From Bryum argenteum (Eukaryota > Streptophyta > Bryopsida > Bryales > Bryaceae), in assembly GCA_037043015.1 (NCBI GenBank), contig CM073321.1, positions 4,283,001-4,347,000 of the forward strand: a DNA stretch of 64,000 nucleotides, written 5' to 3'. The position numbers were made by a program, and so were the translations under genes. The notes under the pieces were generated by a model. The model did not search any database. It worked only from the letters and a program-made list of their open reading frames with translations, and was not told the origin of the DNA. Shown here piece by piece: positions 43,077 through 56,254 of this stretch. Each line of letters starts with the position of its first letter. Within the stretch, counting starts at the first letter, position 1.

Positions 43077-45989
43077 ATGACGGACGTCCCAGAAGGTACA
43101 GTCTTTCACGAAACGTCTTTTCCAATGAATCGTGGCGGGTATACCGACCCGACCCGACCTGTGGCCAATTTGCCACTAACATCGTCAACAGCAGATCAAT
43201 ACACCCGACCGAGTGTGGCGACACATACGATTTCGTACCCATCAACGCCCCAGCAGAACCGGGACGACCAACCACCACTTCCTGACCGACCGTCTAGTGC
43301 CTACCAGCGGCTTGTCAGGTACAATCCTGACCCGTCCATCATTATGCAAGAGCGTCAGTACGAAATTGATTTACTACGTAGTAGTCGGGCCGAACTCGAC
43401 CTCCGTGTGGTTACTTTGTTGTCTAACCCGGGCCAGGCAGAGCACCCGCCCCTACCAGGTCGGACCCCTCAGTCGGCATCATCTTACCAGGAACCTAGTT
43501 CTCCTAGTCCAATGATGAGCCGACCAGGTACACCCCTAGAAGAAAGTCCTTCCCCGACTACTAGACAGGACTTCGACTCCCATACGGTCCATCAAATACA
43601 GACTATATATAATCAAGGAGTCGACCCGCTAGCAGTCAGACCCGCCCTAGTACCCAACATTCGCACGCACCCACCGGATGTATTAACATTAGATCCGCCC
43701 GTCAACCTTCCACCCGACTATAGAATGTCGACCCTACACGCTTTGACCCAACACCGTCATCAGGCACAGCCGGCGCAACGGGTCTTAGTTACCCAGCCGA
43801 CCGCCACACCTGTATCATCCTCGACTTTTTCCTAGCCATTCTCAGCCAGCACTTATGGTCGATCGGTAGACCCACAGTCACTACCTAGGCAGGCTGTGAG
43901 TCTACCAACTGCACCTGTACAAACGGTCACCCGACCAACCACCCTACCCTATCCGTCGGTGTGTACTTACTGTCACACCCTGGGCCATACTATTGAATAC
44001 TGCCCCTATTTAGTGGCACCCAGACCAATAGCACCAGGTCCGGTACCACCTGCCTACCCGGCAGCGGTAGGACCGACTTACTCAGTTGTTCCGACAGCAC
44101 CTGGTCCAGTACCGCCTGTCTACCCGACAGCGGTAGAACCGACCTACCCAATCGTTCCGACAGCATCTACACTTGTACCGCCCGTCTATCCGACAGGTAC
44201 GGTACCACCATACCCTGCCCAACCGAACGGACCAGTACCACCATACCCTACATACCCGACCGGAGCAGTCCCACCACACCCTGTCTATCCGACAGCAGCG
44301 TACCCAGCCCGCACGACTGCCAGGAAACCAGTGGTCATGCCGACCTATAAAGAAGGTAAGTGTGTCATGACCCATGTCAACCGTTTTGTCAATGCGTTGA
44401 TGCTAAACGGAGAAACAGATCCGAATATATGCATTGCCCTGTTTGGTAATTCCTTAGACGATGCAAATAATTATAATTGGTTCACCAACCAACAGTCGAC
44501 CCTACCCTACCAGGACCTGCAGGGTCTAATGGAGGCCTTTAAATACCGGTATCAGAATATTGATAATGATGACCAAGCCTACCTCATATTCCGTAGTCTC
44601 AAACAGGACACTAAGGAGTCGGTGGATGACTATTATGAGCGTATGATGAAACTGGCCGGTCAGTTCAAGGTATCTCCAGCCGACAATTTCCTACTAAGCA
44701 ACTTTCGAGGTGGCTTGTTGAAGTATTTGCAAGTAGCGACAGTTGGACTACCCAGATCCACCCTGGCACAGGCAAAGCAGTCGGCCAAGCTTGCTGAGAG
44801 CGGACTACCAAAGGAACCCAACCCAACCCCTGATGCCACCCGACCAGATCACGTCGACCGGACAAAACGAGTTGTATGCAAAATATCGAGACATGGAGAG
44901 AGCGACTGCTGGCGGAATCCAGAGAGCGACTTCGCAAAACGACGAGCAGCAGCAGCACCGACAATGGCCGTTGCAGCACCAACTCCTACCCAATCGTCAG
45001 TAGGGCTGACGGGTCGACCCCCGCGGGCTACATTCCCGAAACGAATCTTCCCTTGTTCCCTGTGTAAGCTTATGGACCACCCGACAGACTTGTGTCCCAT
45101 GCTGAAGGACCCAAGGGTCGTCAAATTTTTGAGTCAACAGACAAAGGAAACAAAACCAACCACCTCGACGGTGATCATAGAAGAAGCGCCATCGACTTCG
45201 GTGGGAGTCGTGACAGTAGCTGCCATAACCCGGAGCAAGATACTACAGGAGGAGACACTACCCGACCAGAACCTACCGGACGAACCCGACTGGCACGCAC
45301 AGGAGCCGCTGCAAGACCAGATGATGCAGGACGTAAGACAGTTCCAGTCAAAACTCGAGTCCCCGACTTTTATATATCCACAGTCAAGAGCAGACGAACT
45401 GCAAACCGACTGGGATTCAGAGGCACTACCACAGCAACCGACTTCGCCTCACACGACGCCGACAGCCTCTGACCAAAACATACCCCACTCGACCGATTCG
45501 GCATTAGGTGAGTTACACCAGCGGTTTTGGAACAGCAAGTTGCAGGTGTCCCTAAGAGAGCTTTTTCAACTCTCACCGGTACTGACTGCCCTAGTCCGGA
45601 GTCGACTACACCAACTGGCGTCACCCGACCTACCCCCTACGGTCAACCCTCTACCCGAAGCAGTCGTCATAGCAGCTGCCGAGACGGTAGACCGATACAT
45701 GCCGGTAATATCAGTGTCGGTCGGTAAGAACGTGGTCGACGACGCCCTTATCGATGGAGGCTCTGGGGTCAACGTGATCACAGAGGAGGAGCGTCGAAGG
45801 TTAGGCCTTCCAAAACCGTCTCCAGCCCCGTTCAATTTGAAGATGGCAAACGACACCTTAGCCCGCCCTAAGAGGCTAGTACGGGATGTCAAGATCCACA
45901 TCCATGGCATACCTTACGTAGTAACAATGGTGGTGCTGGACTGCTCGACAGTCAAATCGGACTACCGATTGCTGCTGGGTCGACCCTAG
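43077..45989 (+). mobile_element. gag and protease region of the Ty3/gypsy element
   Basis: A Pro-rich leader frame is followed by a 697-codon frame (43896-45989). That frame has a CCHC zinc knuckle (CTYCHTLGHTIEYC) near its start, a Pro/Tyr-rich repeat (GPVPPxYP, 44030-44310) and the gag capsid core (44340-44810, with DDANNYNWF and LIFRSLKQDTKESVDDYYER). A second CCHC knuckle (CSLCKLMDHPTDLC) follows near 45055, and an aspartic protease with DGGSGVNVI near 45755. A zinc knuckle before as well as after the capsid core is unusual for gypsy gag. Confidence 0.85.
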
Positions 45990-46040
45990 CTCCGGCATGC
46001 TAAGGTAATCCATAATTGGGGTAATAATGAAGTACAGATC

Positions 46041-49000
46041 ATGCGGAATGGCACAGTTAGGACTGTCCAAATCAATCGAGAATTGGGGTACGAGGCGGTT
46101 ACACCACACGCCCTCGTATGTTATAATTTCGTTGAAGGCATAACAAATGAGGAAGAAGCCATACTACTGGCATCCGACCCCGACCTTCACTTACTGGGTA
46201 CCATCGACTGGAATCTCCTGGCGACCGACTCTCCGGCATACCGACCGGAAACGGTCGACCCCCACTTCCAGTCGCATGTCGACCCAGCAATACAACCACG
46301 AGCCTCACTACAGGTAGCGGTTCCAGTCGACCGGTACCTTTCGACTAAGATCGACCCTATAGACGGCACCACAGGCCCACCCATGGAGCCAAAGATGACC
46401 CGACCTCCACATGTCGACATCCCCCATACGCCCGGAGAGATGCTGCTCGATGAGACACCCATCCAGCAGAAACTCCAGTACATGGACATTGTCCACTGGA
46501 ACCACAATGAAGACGATCGACTCGACCTTGTCAACGTCGGTACCCCTACCGACCCGAAACTGCTGAAGTTGAATGCCAACATGAGCCCAAAAATCAGGCA
46601 GGGGGCGGAGTCCTTGTTCACTGAGTACGTTGACATCTTCGCCTTCTCGTATAAGGACTTACGGGGCATTCCGGAGCACATAGCGACACATCGAATCGAA
46701 CTCGATCCGACTATGTCGCCCAGCTACCAGGCCCGGTATCGCATGAATCCCAATTATGCACAGGCGGTCAAAGATGACCTGGAGCGACTGTTAACTGCCG
46801 GGTTCATCGAACCGGTTGACCAGGCATCCTGGCTATCACCTATCGTTGTGGTGCCGAAGAAGAATGGCAAGCTGCGCATCTGTGTTGACTTTCGTCGACT
46901 CAATGTTGCCACTAAGAAGGACCCGTACCTACTACCCTTCACAGATGAGGTACTCGACACAGTCATCGGGTATGAAACATACTCATTCCTGGATTGTTTT
47001 TCAGGCTACCACCAGGTCCGGATCCATCCAGCCGACCAACCTAAGACGGCATTCATTACCGAGTGGGGCGCGTATGTCTGGGTTGTCATGCCGTTTGGAC
47101 TAAAGAATGCTCCCCCGACCTATCTGCGCATTGTCAACCAGATTTTCAAGGAGTACCTGGGCAACTTCATGAAGCTGTTTTTGGACGACTTCATTGTTTA
47201 CAGCGACATGGCGACACACCTACCGAAGCTCAGACTGGTTTTTGAAAAATGTCGGCAGTACGGGGTAAGTTTAAACCCTGAAAAATGCATTTTCATGGTA
47301 CCGACAGGTGTCATCTTAGGGTACATAGTCGGAAAGGAAGGCAAGTTCCCGGATCCTAAAAAGATCCAGGCGATAGTCAACATGCCGACACCCACCACTG
47401 TGAAGGCCATCCAGGAGTTCAACCGCCTAGCAGTCTTCAATCGTTGTTTTATATGCAGCGATCATGGAACCCATCACACGACTGACTCGGAAGAACGAAC
47501 CGTTCATCTGGTCGACCCAGTGCGAGGCAGCCTTCCAGGCTATCAAGTCCAAGTACACGTCAGCACCCATTCTGATCGGAGTCGACTGGTCACTAGAGTT
47601 CCATATCCACACCGACGCATCCGACATAGCTGTCGGGGCAGTGCTGGCACAAAACCCGACCGGCAAGGTCGACCAGCCCATTGCCTACGCTTCGCGACTA
47701 CTGAACAAGGCGGAGAAGAACTACACGACAACAGAGAAGGAGGCTCTCGCCATGGTCTACGCCATTAACAAGTACCGACACTATTTGCTCGGTAACAAAT
47801 TTTTGTTTTATGTCGACCATCTAGCTTTGCAGTAGTTGGTGAACAAGCCTTAGGTGTCGGGGCGACTGGCACGATGGTTACTACTGTTCCTGGAGTTCGA
47901 CTTCACCGTCGTATATAAACAGGGTAAGACACATGGAGTAGTAGACGCCCTATCACGCAATGAGGGCGCTGAACCGGCAGTCGGCATCCCCGACCAGCCC
48001 AATGTCGCGCACCTGTTCAAAGTCCACCCCGATTGGTTTCAACCGATAATCGACTACCTCCAGTCGGGTACGTTTCCGACCACCATGTCGACCGAAGCGC
48101 GGAAACGGTTGGCTCACAAAGCCATCCCGTTTCAGCTTATATAAAGGCGACTTTACCGACATGGTAGACCCCGCCAGGTTTTGACCGGCACCCAGCCGAC
48201 AACCATTCTGCAAGAGTTACACAAGGGCAATGCTGGAGGTTACTTTTCACACGACATCACGGTGAGAAAGATTTTGGATGCAGGTTACTGGTGGCCGACC
48301 CTATACTAGGACACTATCCGGTATTGCCAGTCGTGTCACGACTGCCAACTGTCGGGTGGTCTGCCAACTGTCGGGTGGTCTGCCAAAGTCTGTATCCACG
48401 AAACTGGTAACGCAGCTCCCCGCCGAACCTTTCATGAAGTGGGGACTCGATTTCATTGGACCAGTAGTCAAGACCCGACAAACCGGGTGCCGGTACATCC
48501 TAGTGGCAACCGACTATGCCACGAAGTGGGTCGAAGCTCGCGCACTACGTGGCAACACTGCCAAAGAGACCGCCAAGTTCCTGTACGAGGCGATCTTGAC
48601 GAGATTCGCCTGCCCATTGCAGCTGGTAAGCGATCAAGGCAGCCACTTCATTAACAAGACGATCCAGACCCTGACCGACCATTTTCTGCTGCGTCATACA
48701 ACGTCCACGACGTACTACCCTCAAGGAAACGGATAGGCAAGGTCGACCAACAAAGTGATCGTCCGTATGCTGCAAAAGTTAGTCGACCACAACCGAACCG
48801 ACTGGGATGTCCAGCTACATACAGTCTTGTTTGCACACAGGACTGCCTACAAGGTAGTGACTGGCCACTCTCCTTTCCAGTTAGTCTATGGACTAACACC
48901 TCTGATGCCGACCGAATATGTCATACCGACATTACGATCAGGACCCTTAGATCTCCACCCCAAGCGTGTTCTCACTGCTCGAGTAGCCGACCTGGAGAAG

Positions 49001-49390
49001 CTAGACGAAACCCGACACACTGCTGCACTCCATCACAGAGCCACGCAGTGGAACAGGGCCCAATGGGCCCAGACACAAGGCCCGACAAAGCAGTACAATG
49101 TGGGCGAGTATGTTCTGTGGCACCCCAAAGGCGCTAACCTACATGCAGGCAAGCTACGTGGCAAGTGGTTCGGACCCTACCGGATACAATATGTTCTTCC
49201 GAACAATACTGTCCTCCTGGTTAGCATCCAAGACTTTGACCCCAACCCGGTAGTAGTCAATGTCGGTAAGCTCAAACCGTACCGAATAGCAGAAGATCTA
49301 ATACCGACGGATTTTCCGAAGCCGTCCCTTAGCAAGTCCGATGTCAAGAACATGGTGCTACGTAATGAAGACGAGCTTCCGGGCTCTTGA
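46041..49390 (+). mobile_element. pol region (RT, RNase H, integrase) of the Ty3/gypsy element
   Basis: The RT core has WLSPIVVVPKKNGKLRICVD, VMPFGLKNAP and the active-site motif FLDDF (about 46830-47200). RNase H follows (HIHTDASDIAVGAVLAQ, 47600-47660), then the 'HGVVDALSR' tail. Integrase has a zinc-binding remnant near 48200, the core start MKWGLDFIGPV (48435) and the C-terminal GKWFGPYRI region (49160-49300). There is no chromodomain. Confidence 0.9.
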
Positions 49391-50372
49391 CCTGTATCCG
49401 TCGCATTGACGACCTTGACCTGACCCGATATATTAGAATCGACCCTTTCCATACTTCTCAAACAGCTTAACAACAGTTTTGAAAACCCGACCCGACACCT
49501 TAGAGTCATCCCGATGATCGGCCAAAAGTCAATCGGTCGTTGGATCGGCAATTAAGACGACAGGGGACGCGATTCATCGCCAATCATCTTCCAATCCACT
49601 ACTAAAGGAGTATTCAGTGGCAGCCGTCGAAGTTGTCACTTCGACACCATTAAGGTAAGTATTTAGCCCCATGGCCAAACCTCCCTCCCCTCCTTTTTCA
49701 TTTCCCTTGCTTTCGCCCTCGCACGAGCAAAGACACCGCAGCTCTTGCACTTTGCGATCTTGGAGGAGTTCCGAGCGGCGGTTTTTTTACGAGGAGAAGC
49801 GCGCTTGCCGGCGATCGCCCGGTCGAAGCAGGTCGGCAGCAGATTCGGCACGCAGGAATAGCGGGAAGAAGACGGAGTTGCCGGCGCAAACCCAACTTGG
49901 GTCGGCAGGAGAGAAGTGGACGGGCGACGCGCAGCCGGGGTTTTTGCGCAACCAACATTTACCAGAAGCGGCGAGCACCGATCGGTAGCAAGGAGAGATC
50001 AGCTTGCAGGCGCGAGAGTTTGCGCCCTGCCGACGGCCAACGGCAGCTACCATCACGCACGGAGGACGCGATATAGCACACCTCTTTGAATAGCACCGCC
50101 TTCTTTTTGTCGGCAGCGTTTTTTAGGGTTTTAGAGGAGGAGCGGAGCAGCAGTGCGAAGTTTCACGGTACCGACGTTTCGCAACCGGGACCGATTGTCG
50201 CTTCGCCGAAGACATGAGAGGCACGAGGCAGGGTTCCTCGCAAACCCTACCGACATCCGCCAAAGATCGTCCCGGTCGGTCGTCATGACAAAGAATTCAC
50301 CACAAGGCGGCGCGCACTGGAGAGACCGACCAAGTTCACGTTACGGTAACAACGTCGCCCCCTCTTTTCTGC

Positions 50373-51350
50373 ATGTCGAGTCCTTCCGCACACAGATACG
50401 CACCCGATTCTCCGATGGCGCGTGGAAAGTCGACCGCCCCGGACAGCCGTGTGACTCGCCAGCCACGCCGGATGAACCAGCCCGAACCCATCCGGACAGC
50501 AGACGGTCGGTACAAGGTTCTGTCCTTCGTACGCATGACGAAGTTGGTGGAGTGGCGAGCGTTTGCACACAGCAATGAGGCGGAGCTGCAGTTCGTCACC
50601 CAACTCGGCCTTCTTCCGTTCTTTATGCAGAACTGGGCGAACCCAATGGCCGCACCCAGGATGGAGTTGGTAGAAGAGTTTGTGAACGCAGCTGACATTG
50701 ACGACAAGACGGCGATCACGGCCAAGGTTCGGGGTCGGTTCGTCCGAATCGACGTAGAGCTGATCCAGCGATTTTTGAAGCTACCGACCGGAACGACCAT
50801 GGAGCCCCTCGTCGAGGTCGAACAGCTTGTCGACTATCAGACCTTGCTGCAGACGTATCGCGTGCCGGAAGAAAAGTTCGACGTAGGCTACACCATCTCC
50901 CGGTGCCACGTTAGGTTCCGACCATGTTTGAGAGGTATGATCCCGGGCCTTAGTTTCAAGCGCAAGATAACTTACATCAGCAACGAAACGTTTGCGGTTT
51001 TGGCAGCCACAGAGACACTAGCCACCTCCGGCGACGGGTCGTGGAACTGGGCGCAATTGACGCTCGAGTCGCTTATCATCGACGTCGAGGCAATCCAGCC
51101 CTCGAAAACCCTGCAGTGCCCGTCGGCAGAGGTACTCGACAGATTGGTGGAAGCTTTCTTTTCATCAACTGAAGCCGGTGCACAACCGACCACCGAAGCA
51201 GAGCAGCAGGTGGCAGAGCGCAGGAGGCTGGAGGAGAACACCAGGAACAACTTTAAGGGCCCCAACTACCTCCTGGCCAATGGTGGATTAGGCATCGACC
51301 CCCAGACCAGGGTTGTCTTATTAGACAAAATTTTCGGAATGTCTGTCTGA
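50373..51350 (+). mobile_element. Extra frame downstream of integrase in the Ty3/gypsy element
   Basis: A 325-codon sense frame. It has MELVEEFVNAADID and VRGRFVRIDVELIQRFLKLP, a pattern like the 'putative plant transposon protein' domain found in or next to gypsy elements in many plants, and a Glu/Arg-rich C-terminus. It carries no envelope features. Its role is unknown; such extra frames are found in several plant gypsy lineages. Confidence 0.6.
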
Positions 51351-51519
51351 TTTGTCGTATTGGACATGTCTGTATGACGTCCGGTCGACGAAAATGTCGA
51401 CCGTACCAAACATTACATAGTAAAAAACTTGCTGAGATTTACCTTGAGGTAAAAAGCTATTTTCCTACGTGGCGTAGGGTTGATAATGACGTGGAAAATC
51501 AAAATACACCTCACAGTGG

Positions 51520-52010
51520 GCGACCGCGGGTGGGCGAACTCGCTAGGCGACTGACGGTCGCACCGGGCGAACGCTCGGTCGCTTGCCGCGATCGCCGACG
51601 CCCTAGCCGCCATGGTAGAAAGGCGATCGGGCGGTCGAAGATGGAGACCGGCGGTCGCCCGACAACCGCTAGTAGGCGACCGCCGGTCCAGTACTGAACG
51701 ATCGGCAATCGCCCTGGCAACCGCGCTATTAGCGATCGGCGGTCGGCCCCGGGCGAATGTCGGCCGCTGAAGGCGATCACGATCCCGATGGATGGGCGAC
51801 CGCCGATCCACTCGTGGGGCGACCTTCGGTCGAGGGGGCGCGACCTCCAAATGGGAGGGCGCGACGTATGTCCGGGCGCGACCTGATCGCGCGAGCGCCG
51901 ATGATGCAATGGACGGGCGAACGTCGGTCGTTAGGGCGACCGCCCGATCCAAACCGGTGGGCGAACGTGGGTCATCAAGGCGACCGCCGGTCCACTCATG
52001 GGCAAGGACT
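51520..52010 (+). repeat. GC-rich array with GGGCGACCGCCGGTCCA units, copy 1
   Basis: Words GGGCGACCGCCGATCCA, GGGCGAACGTCGGTCG and GCGACCGSCGGTC repeat about every 30-45 bp, mostly in one sense. GACCG-S-CGGTC is itself an odd palindrome. The segment 51910-52010 is closely matched by 53690-53780 in copy 2, through to GATGGGCAAGGAC. Confidence 0.85.
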
Positions 52011-53669
52011 AACCTTCCTCCCGGGCGTGTTTGTCGAATTATCAAAGCAAGAATGAATTTATATAATGGCTTTTGGTGGCAAGTATTTGGAACCATCAAA
52101 ACTAAAAACAAAAAAAAAAAAAAAAAAAAAAAAAAGATAAATGGGGCAATAATGTGATTTTAATACTTGGACTTCCTAATGATGACCCTATAAAAATGAT
52201 CGAATCATAAAAAAAACCATAGGGAAATCGTATCCATATGTCATAATTTAGGTGCACCCACCACAACATCGAATGATAAGGGAAAAGAGAATGAAAGCGT
52301 AGAGGAGGTGATACGAACACTTGAATTAGGTAATAAGGGCCTCATAAATGTAATGGAAGTATTCATAAAACCATAGGAGAATGCGAACTATGTGGTTGAA
52401 TTTATATGGGGATATTTGAATTGCGGGGTTTGAAGCCCGGGGGCATATGTAAATATATAAGCAAAAAGGGAGTGGAAGGGGTGTTGATAACTTTCCTAGG
52501 TGATTCATATTGTGTAAAAAATATGGTATAAATCTTAGGGGCACAGGACGAACGAAAGTATTTTTCCCGAATTTCTAAAAATTAAATAGTCATGTGAAAG
52601 TAGGCGGTGTGCGCACATGCATACGAAAACAAAGTGGGGAATGTAATTTGAACATTTGGACTACACTAAATAGGTACATTAGTGTTAAATTTTTATAAGA
52701 TTTGAAAATGCTACAAGTTTTTACTTTTGGGATAAAATTTTTACCAAGAGTATCGATTACAATACTATGTAAGGATCCCCATCTTCACCATTGTAGAGGG
52801 TACAAATATTGACTAATAGTAAAAACTTATAGCCTATTTATGTAAATTAGTGTATCTAACACTAATCTACCTATTTAGTGTAGGTAATATGGATAATATG
52901 AAAATGATGGAACCATCAAAAATATTATAGGACAACCTGTACTATTTTTCCCAAATTAATATAGAATTTTCGAAGTAAGTAGAGCTTTAAATAATAGATA
53001 AAAAATAGTTAAATGGAGAGAAAAAATATTTTAAAAAGAATTGGACTATGTAATAACTACCTTATGAACATGATGGAGCTATAAAAAAAATCGTTGGAGT
53101 AAAGGATCTATAGGGTGGATTTTGGTTACAAGCACTTACAAACACCAAAACTTCAAAAAATAAGAAAAAATAGATAAAGGGGGTAAGGGGACAATTTAAA
53201 CCCTTAGACTACCTAATGATGACCCTATGGAAATGATGGTGTTATTTAGAAAATCGTGGGGATATGTCACCTATAGGTCATCATTTGCTTGTAAGTCATT
53301 TGAATGAGTAGAATATTGAATGATATACGGAAAATAGATTTGTGGAAAGGGATAACGATTTTAAAACTTGTGTTGACTAAAAAAGACCTTATAAAAATTA
53401 TGGAAGAACAAAATTTCCCGTAAGAGAAACGTATCTACATGTTATGATTTACTTTGACTTTGTAGGATGCTAAGTAATAGAGGAAGTTATACTAAAGGGG
53501 GGAGGAGGTGGTTTTATTATTTTCTCTAACCGTATTAAATATATTAAATCATGAAAGAAGCCACATGGAACTTGGATTTACATGGAAGGAAATACTTGGT
53601 GTTAATTTGATTCAACCCTGGCATGGTATAGGATACTTGGTGTTAACTTCATTCAAAACCTCCAAATCG
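52011..53669. other. AT-rich sequence between two GC-rich arrays; poly(A) at 52110-52135
   Basis: No gene seen. It contains an A run of about 26 bp and the MITE at 52664-52880. Confidence 0.5.
52664..52880. mobile_element. MITE, 217 bp, with TA flanks
   Basis: The left end is CACTAAATAGGTACATTAGT followed by GTTA. The right end on the other strand is CACTAAATAGGTAGATTAGT followed by GTTA, so one mismatch in 24. TA flanks both sides (52662-52663, 52881-52882). The TA duplication would suit a mariner/Stowaway-type MITE, while the CACTA start would suit a CACTA one. No coding frame. Confidence 0.8.
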
Positions 53670-53940
53670 CGCGACCGCCAATACAGCGGATGGACGAACG
53701 TCGGTCGCTAGGGCGACCGCCGATCCAGTTGATGGGCGAACGACGCTGACAGGGCGACCGGCGGTCTACGTGATGGGCAAGGACCCAAGGAGAAAGTGTC
53801 CGCGAGCCTCCGCGCACCCTCCTGCTGGGGCGACCGCCGGTCCAGGCGATGGGCGATCGTCGGTCGCTAGGGCGACCGCCGATCCAGCGAACGACGGTGA
53901 CAGGGCGACCGGCGGTCTACGTGATGGGTGCGAATATCTG
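53670..53940 (+). repeat. GC-rich array, copy 2
   Basis: The same units as 51520-52010, with an internal duplication: 53690-53780 and 53850-53935 both run ACGTCGGTCGCTAGGGCGAC or near variants, then CGATCCAG, GACAGGGCGACCGGCGGTC and TACGTGATGGG. Confidence 0.85.
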
Positions 53941-54619
53941 CTTCCCCCCCTTTTGCTACAAATCTTTTTCTGCATATTTGAAATCATGTACGAATCATTG
54001 CCTTTCGAGGTTTTGGGGGGTTTGTAAATATATTCATTGACTCTAAATACTTGCAACTAAATCCCACCATATATTTATACGTAACTTGTACAACTTAGTT
54101 ACGATTCCAAATTTTTACAAATTATTTATCATTACTTCATCGTGGATTAATACTAATCAAAGGTTTCCAAAATTCAATATCATTATATATACATATGGAA
54201 TGGTATAGACGACATAAGTTTCTAAAAGACCATTGTCCAAAGTATCCACCAACCTACCAACATACAAACCTACCAACTTAAATAATTACCAACCTACATA
54301 CCATTCTAAGAACCTTTTTTTAGATATTTCCAAATCATGCATTTAAAATAAAAAATAAAAAAATAAAAAGAATAAACAAGATGATTAAAATAACACCGTG
54401 CGCATATATACAAATAATAAACATAACATCGTTCAACGGGTATCTTACCAGTAAAAAAATATCATATAATCAAAAAAATACATTGTATAACATCCAGCCT
54501 AGCACTTATCTCCCAACTTTCAGTTCACAAATAAAATAAAGTAAATGGATATAACCAACACACCAACGTCTTTCTAAAATTTGATTCCGCTTACTCTAAT
54601 CTTCTTCCATTGTACTTTA
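53941..54619. other. AT-rich spacer, no gene seen
   Basis: No coding signal. Short tandem words CCAACCTACCAACATACAAA lie near 54250. Confidence 0.5.
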
Positions 54620-56066
54620 GATTTTTTTTAGATGGTACCAGCTCCGACATTTCTCCTTTGTCTTATTTGCAATACATAGATCTTCGATCCTTGCATTTAA
54701 GAACCTCTCCTCTTCTGCGAGCACAAGTAGCTTTTTGACCAACTCCTCAGTTGTTTCATTGCGCTGTGAACTTTGACCCTCTTCTGCAATATCCACGGTT
54801 CCATCTATTCTATTGAGGACTAACTTTTCCTTGTTCCCCTTCAATCTTATTGATGCTAGGATCACCCTTTCGATCTCAGCTCTCAAGGCATCGAAATGTT
54901 TCATCTGCTTTTTGAGCTCTTTCTCATAATCGACCTGATCCGATGCAACCAGAGCTCGGAGAACATTCGTCGCCTCCTCTTGGATCTTCATTTTTGCATC
55001 CTTGATTACCTCTATGTCATGTTGGAGTTCAACACACTTTGCCCGTTCGTATGACAAAGCATGAAACAAATAATCATAATCCTCATAACCCTTCTTCCAC
55101 AACTTCATCCACGAATCATCGTTTTTATTCGGGCGTTTCGCTTTGAAGACTACTTGAACTTCCTTCTCCAGCTCTACTTCTTCATTTCCTTCTCTTTACA
55201 TGTTCAATCGTTTCCATTGGATATTCTAGAGTCCCATCCTCTACGCTAACATTTGTTTGAGGAGAGGCGCTCATAGCGGGCCGAACTATAACTTTGGGTG
55301 TTCCCAAAGTACAAGCACCAAACATTGCTTCAACCTCCATGTATTCAATGACATCCGCTTCTCCTTCTGTTCGTAGGTCCTCGATGTGCTTCACAGGTGC
55401 ATCAATCACATCCAAATCTTGCACGCTTGTTTCACCCACATGAAAGTGTTCAACGCCACCAATAGAACCTTCTACAAGAGGAGTATGATGCTCCCTCTCG
55501 TTAACCTCTTCTTCATCAGAATTAGGATTTACCCAAACATACACATCATCAGCATCCTTATCTTTCCGATGCCTTGCTGCCGTAAGTCCTTCTCGTGGGT
55601 TTTCTGTCAATGGGGCTCTTGGAATATCTTACTTGGTTGGAAGGAAGAATTGAGGCGATTTTTTCATTGAGCTCCAATCCACCACTTTCTCCAATATTAC
55701 CTCTGCATACACCATTTGAGCAATATGATACGAAACCTCGTTCTTGGTGACATTCTTGCCTTTATAAAGGAACCTCCACACTTCAATACATCGTTGTACG
55801 AATTCGTCATGCTTACAATAGTGCAGATTTGCAGCATTTAATTTCAAGTGCGTCTCATGTCGAAAGTGTGGAAACAACTTGCTGATGTGGCACCAGGCGA
55901 TGTAATTCTTCACTGTTGTCTGACTCCACACACCCTCTTCGGTCTCCCACCCCGGAAAAGCGTGTTGAGTGGCATCTTGGAGAATACGGTGATTCCTCTT
56001 GTGTTTATTTCCTCTCCTACTGCGTCGTTCGCCGAGTACTATTTTACGTTCCGCAATTGCAGTCAT
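54620..56066 (-). pseudogene. Coiled-coil protein of unknown family, broken
   Basis: From 56066 to about 55195 one minus-strand frame runs with a single TAA at 55629-55631. It contains a charged Arg/Lys start, VKNYIAWCHISKLFPHFRHE, YKGKNVTKNEVSYHIAQMVY and a very acidic stretch (PNSDEEEVNERE). After a frame change near 55190 it continues EEVELEKEVQVVFKAKRP, then MKLWKKGYEDYDYLFHALSY. A long coiled coil (54640-55000) follows, with DYEKELKKQMKHFDALRAEI and TTEELVKKLLVLAEEERFL. There is no known domain. The middle coiled coil and charged layout resemble the RING gene at 36-39 kb, but I see no RING finger. Confidence 0.4.
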
Positions 56067-56254
56067 TGTTACCTCCGATCACGGAAATGCGGCTATGATG
56101 TGATGTTAGATACAAAACACCAAAAATAGTGCAGTCCACGTTGGCCTCCAATCGAGCAAGCAAGTGGCAACTTTGAGTCGACACCAGACAATGCGCAACA
56201 CCACGGCACGTGGACTGAAAAGTGACGACTACGGCCAATTACGATTGTATTTAA

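Larger units (their letters stand above)
41657..51400 (+). mobile_element. Ty3/gypsy LTR retrotransposon, broken fossil
   Basis: The order is 5' LTR, leader, gag, protease, reverse transcriptase, RNase H, integrase, then an extra frame downstream of integrase, all on the plus strand. The order RT-RNase H-integrase defines Ty3/gypsy. It looks broken, with several breaks, and I could not find a 3' LTR: recognisable sequence stops near 51.4 kb, before a GC-rich array. Without two LTRs no LTR-divergence age can be given; the decay suggests it is not recent. The proteins keep strong similarity to their families. Codon use is C- and A-rich with many CCGAC and GTCGAC words, unlike the flanks. Confidence 0.9.

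Noticed and set aside
51400-54000. The missing 3' LTR of the Ty3/gypsy element
   Set aside because: No stretch matching the 5' LTR start or end was found there.
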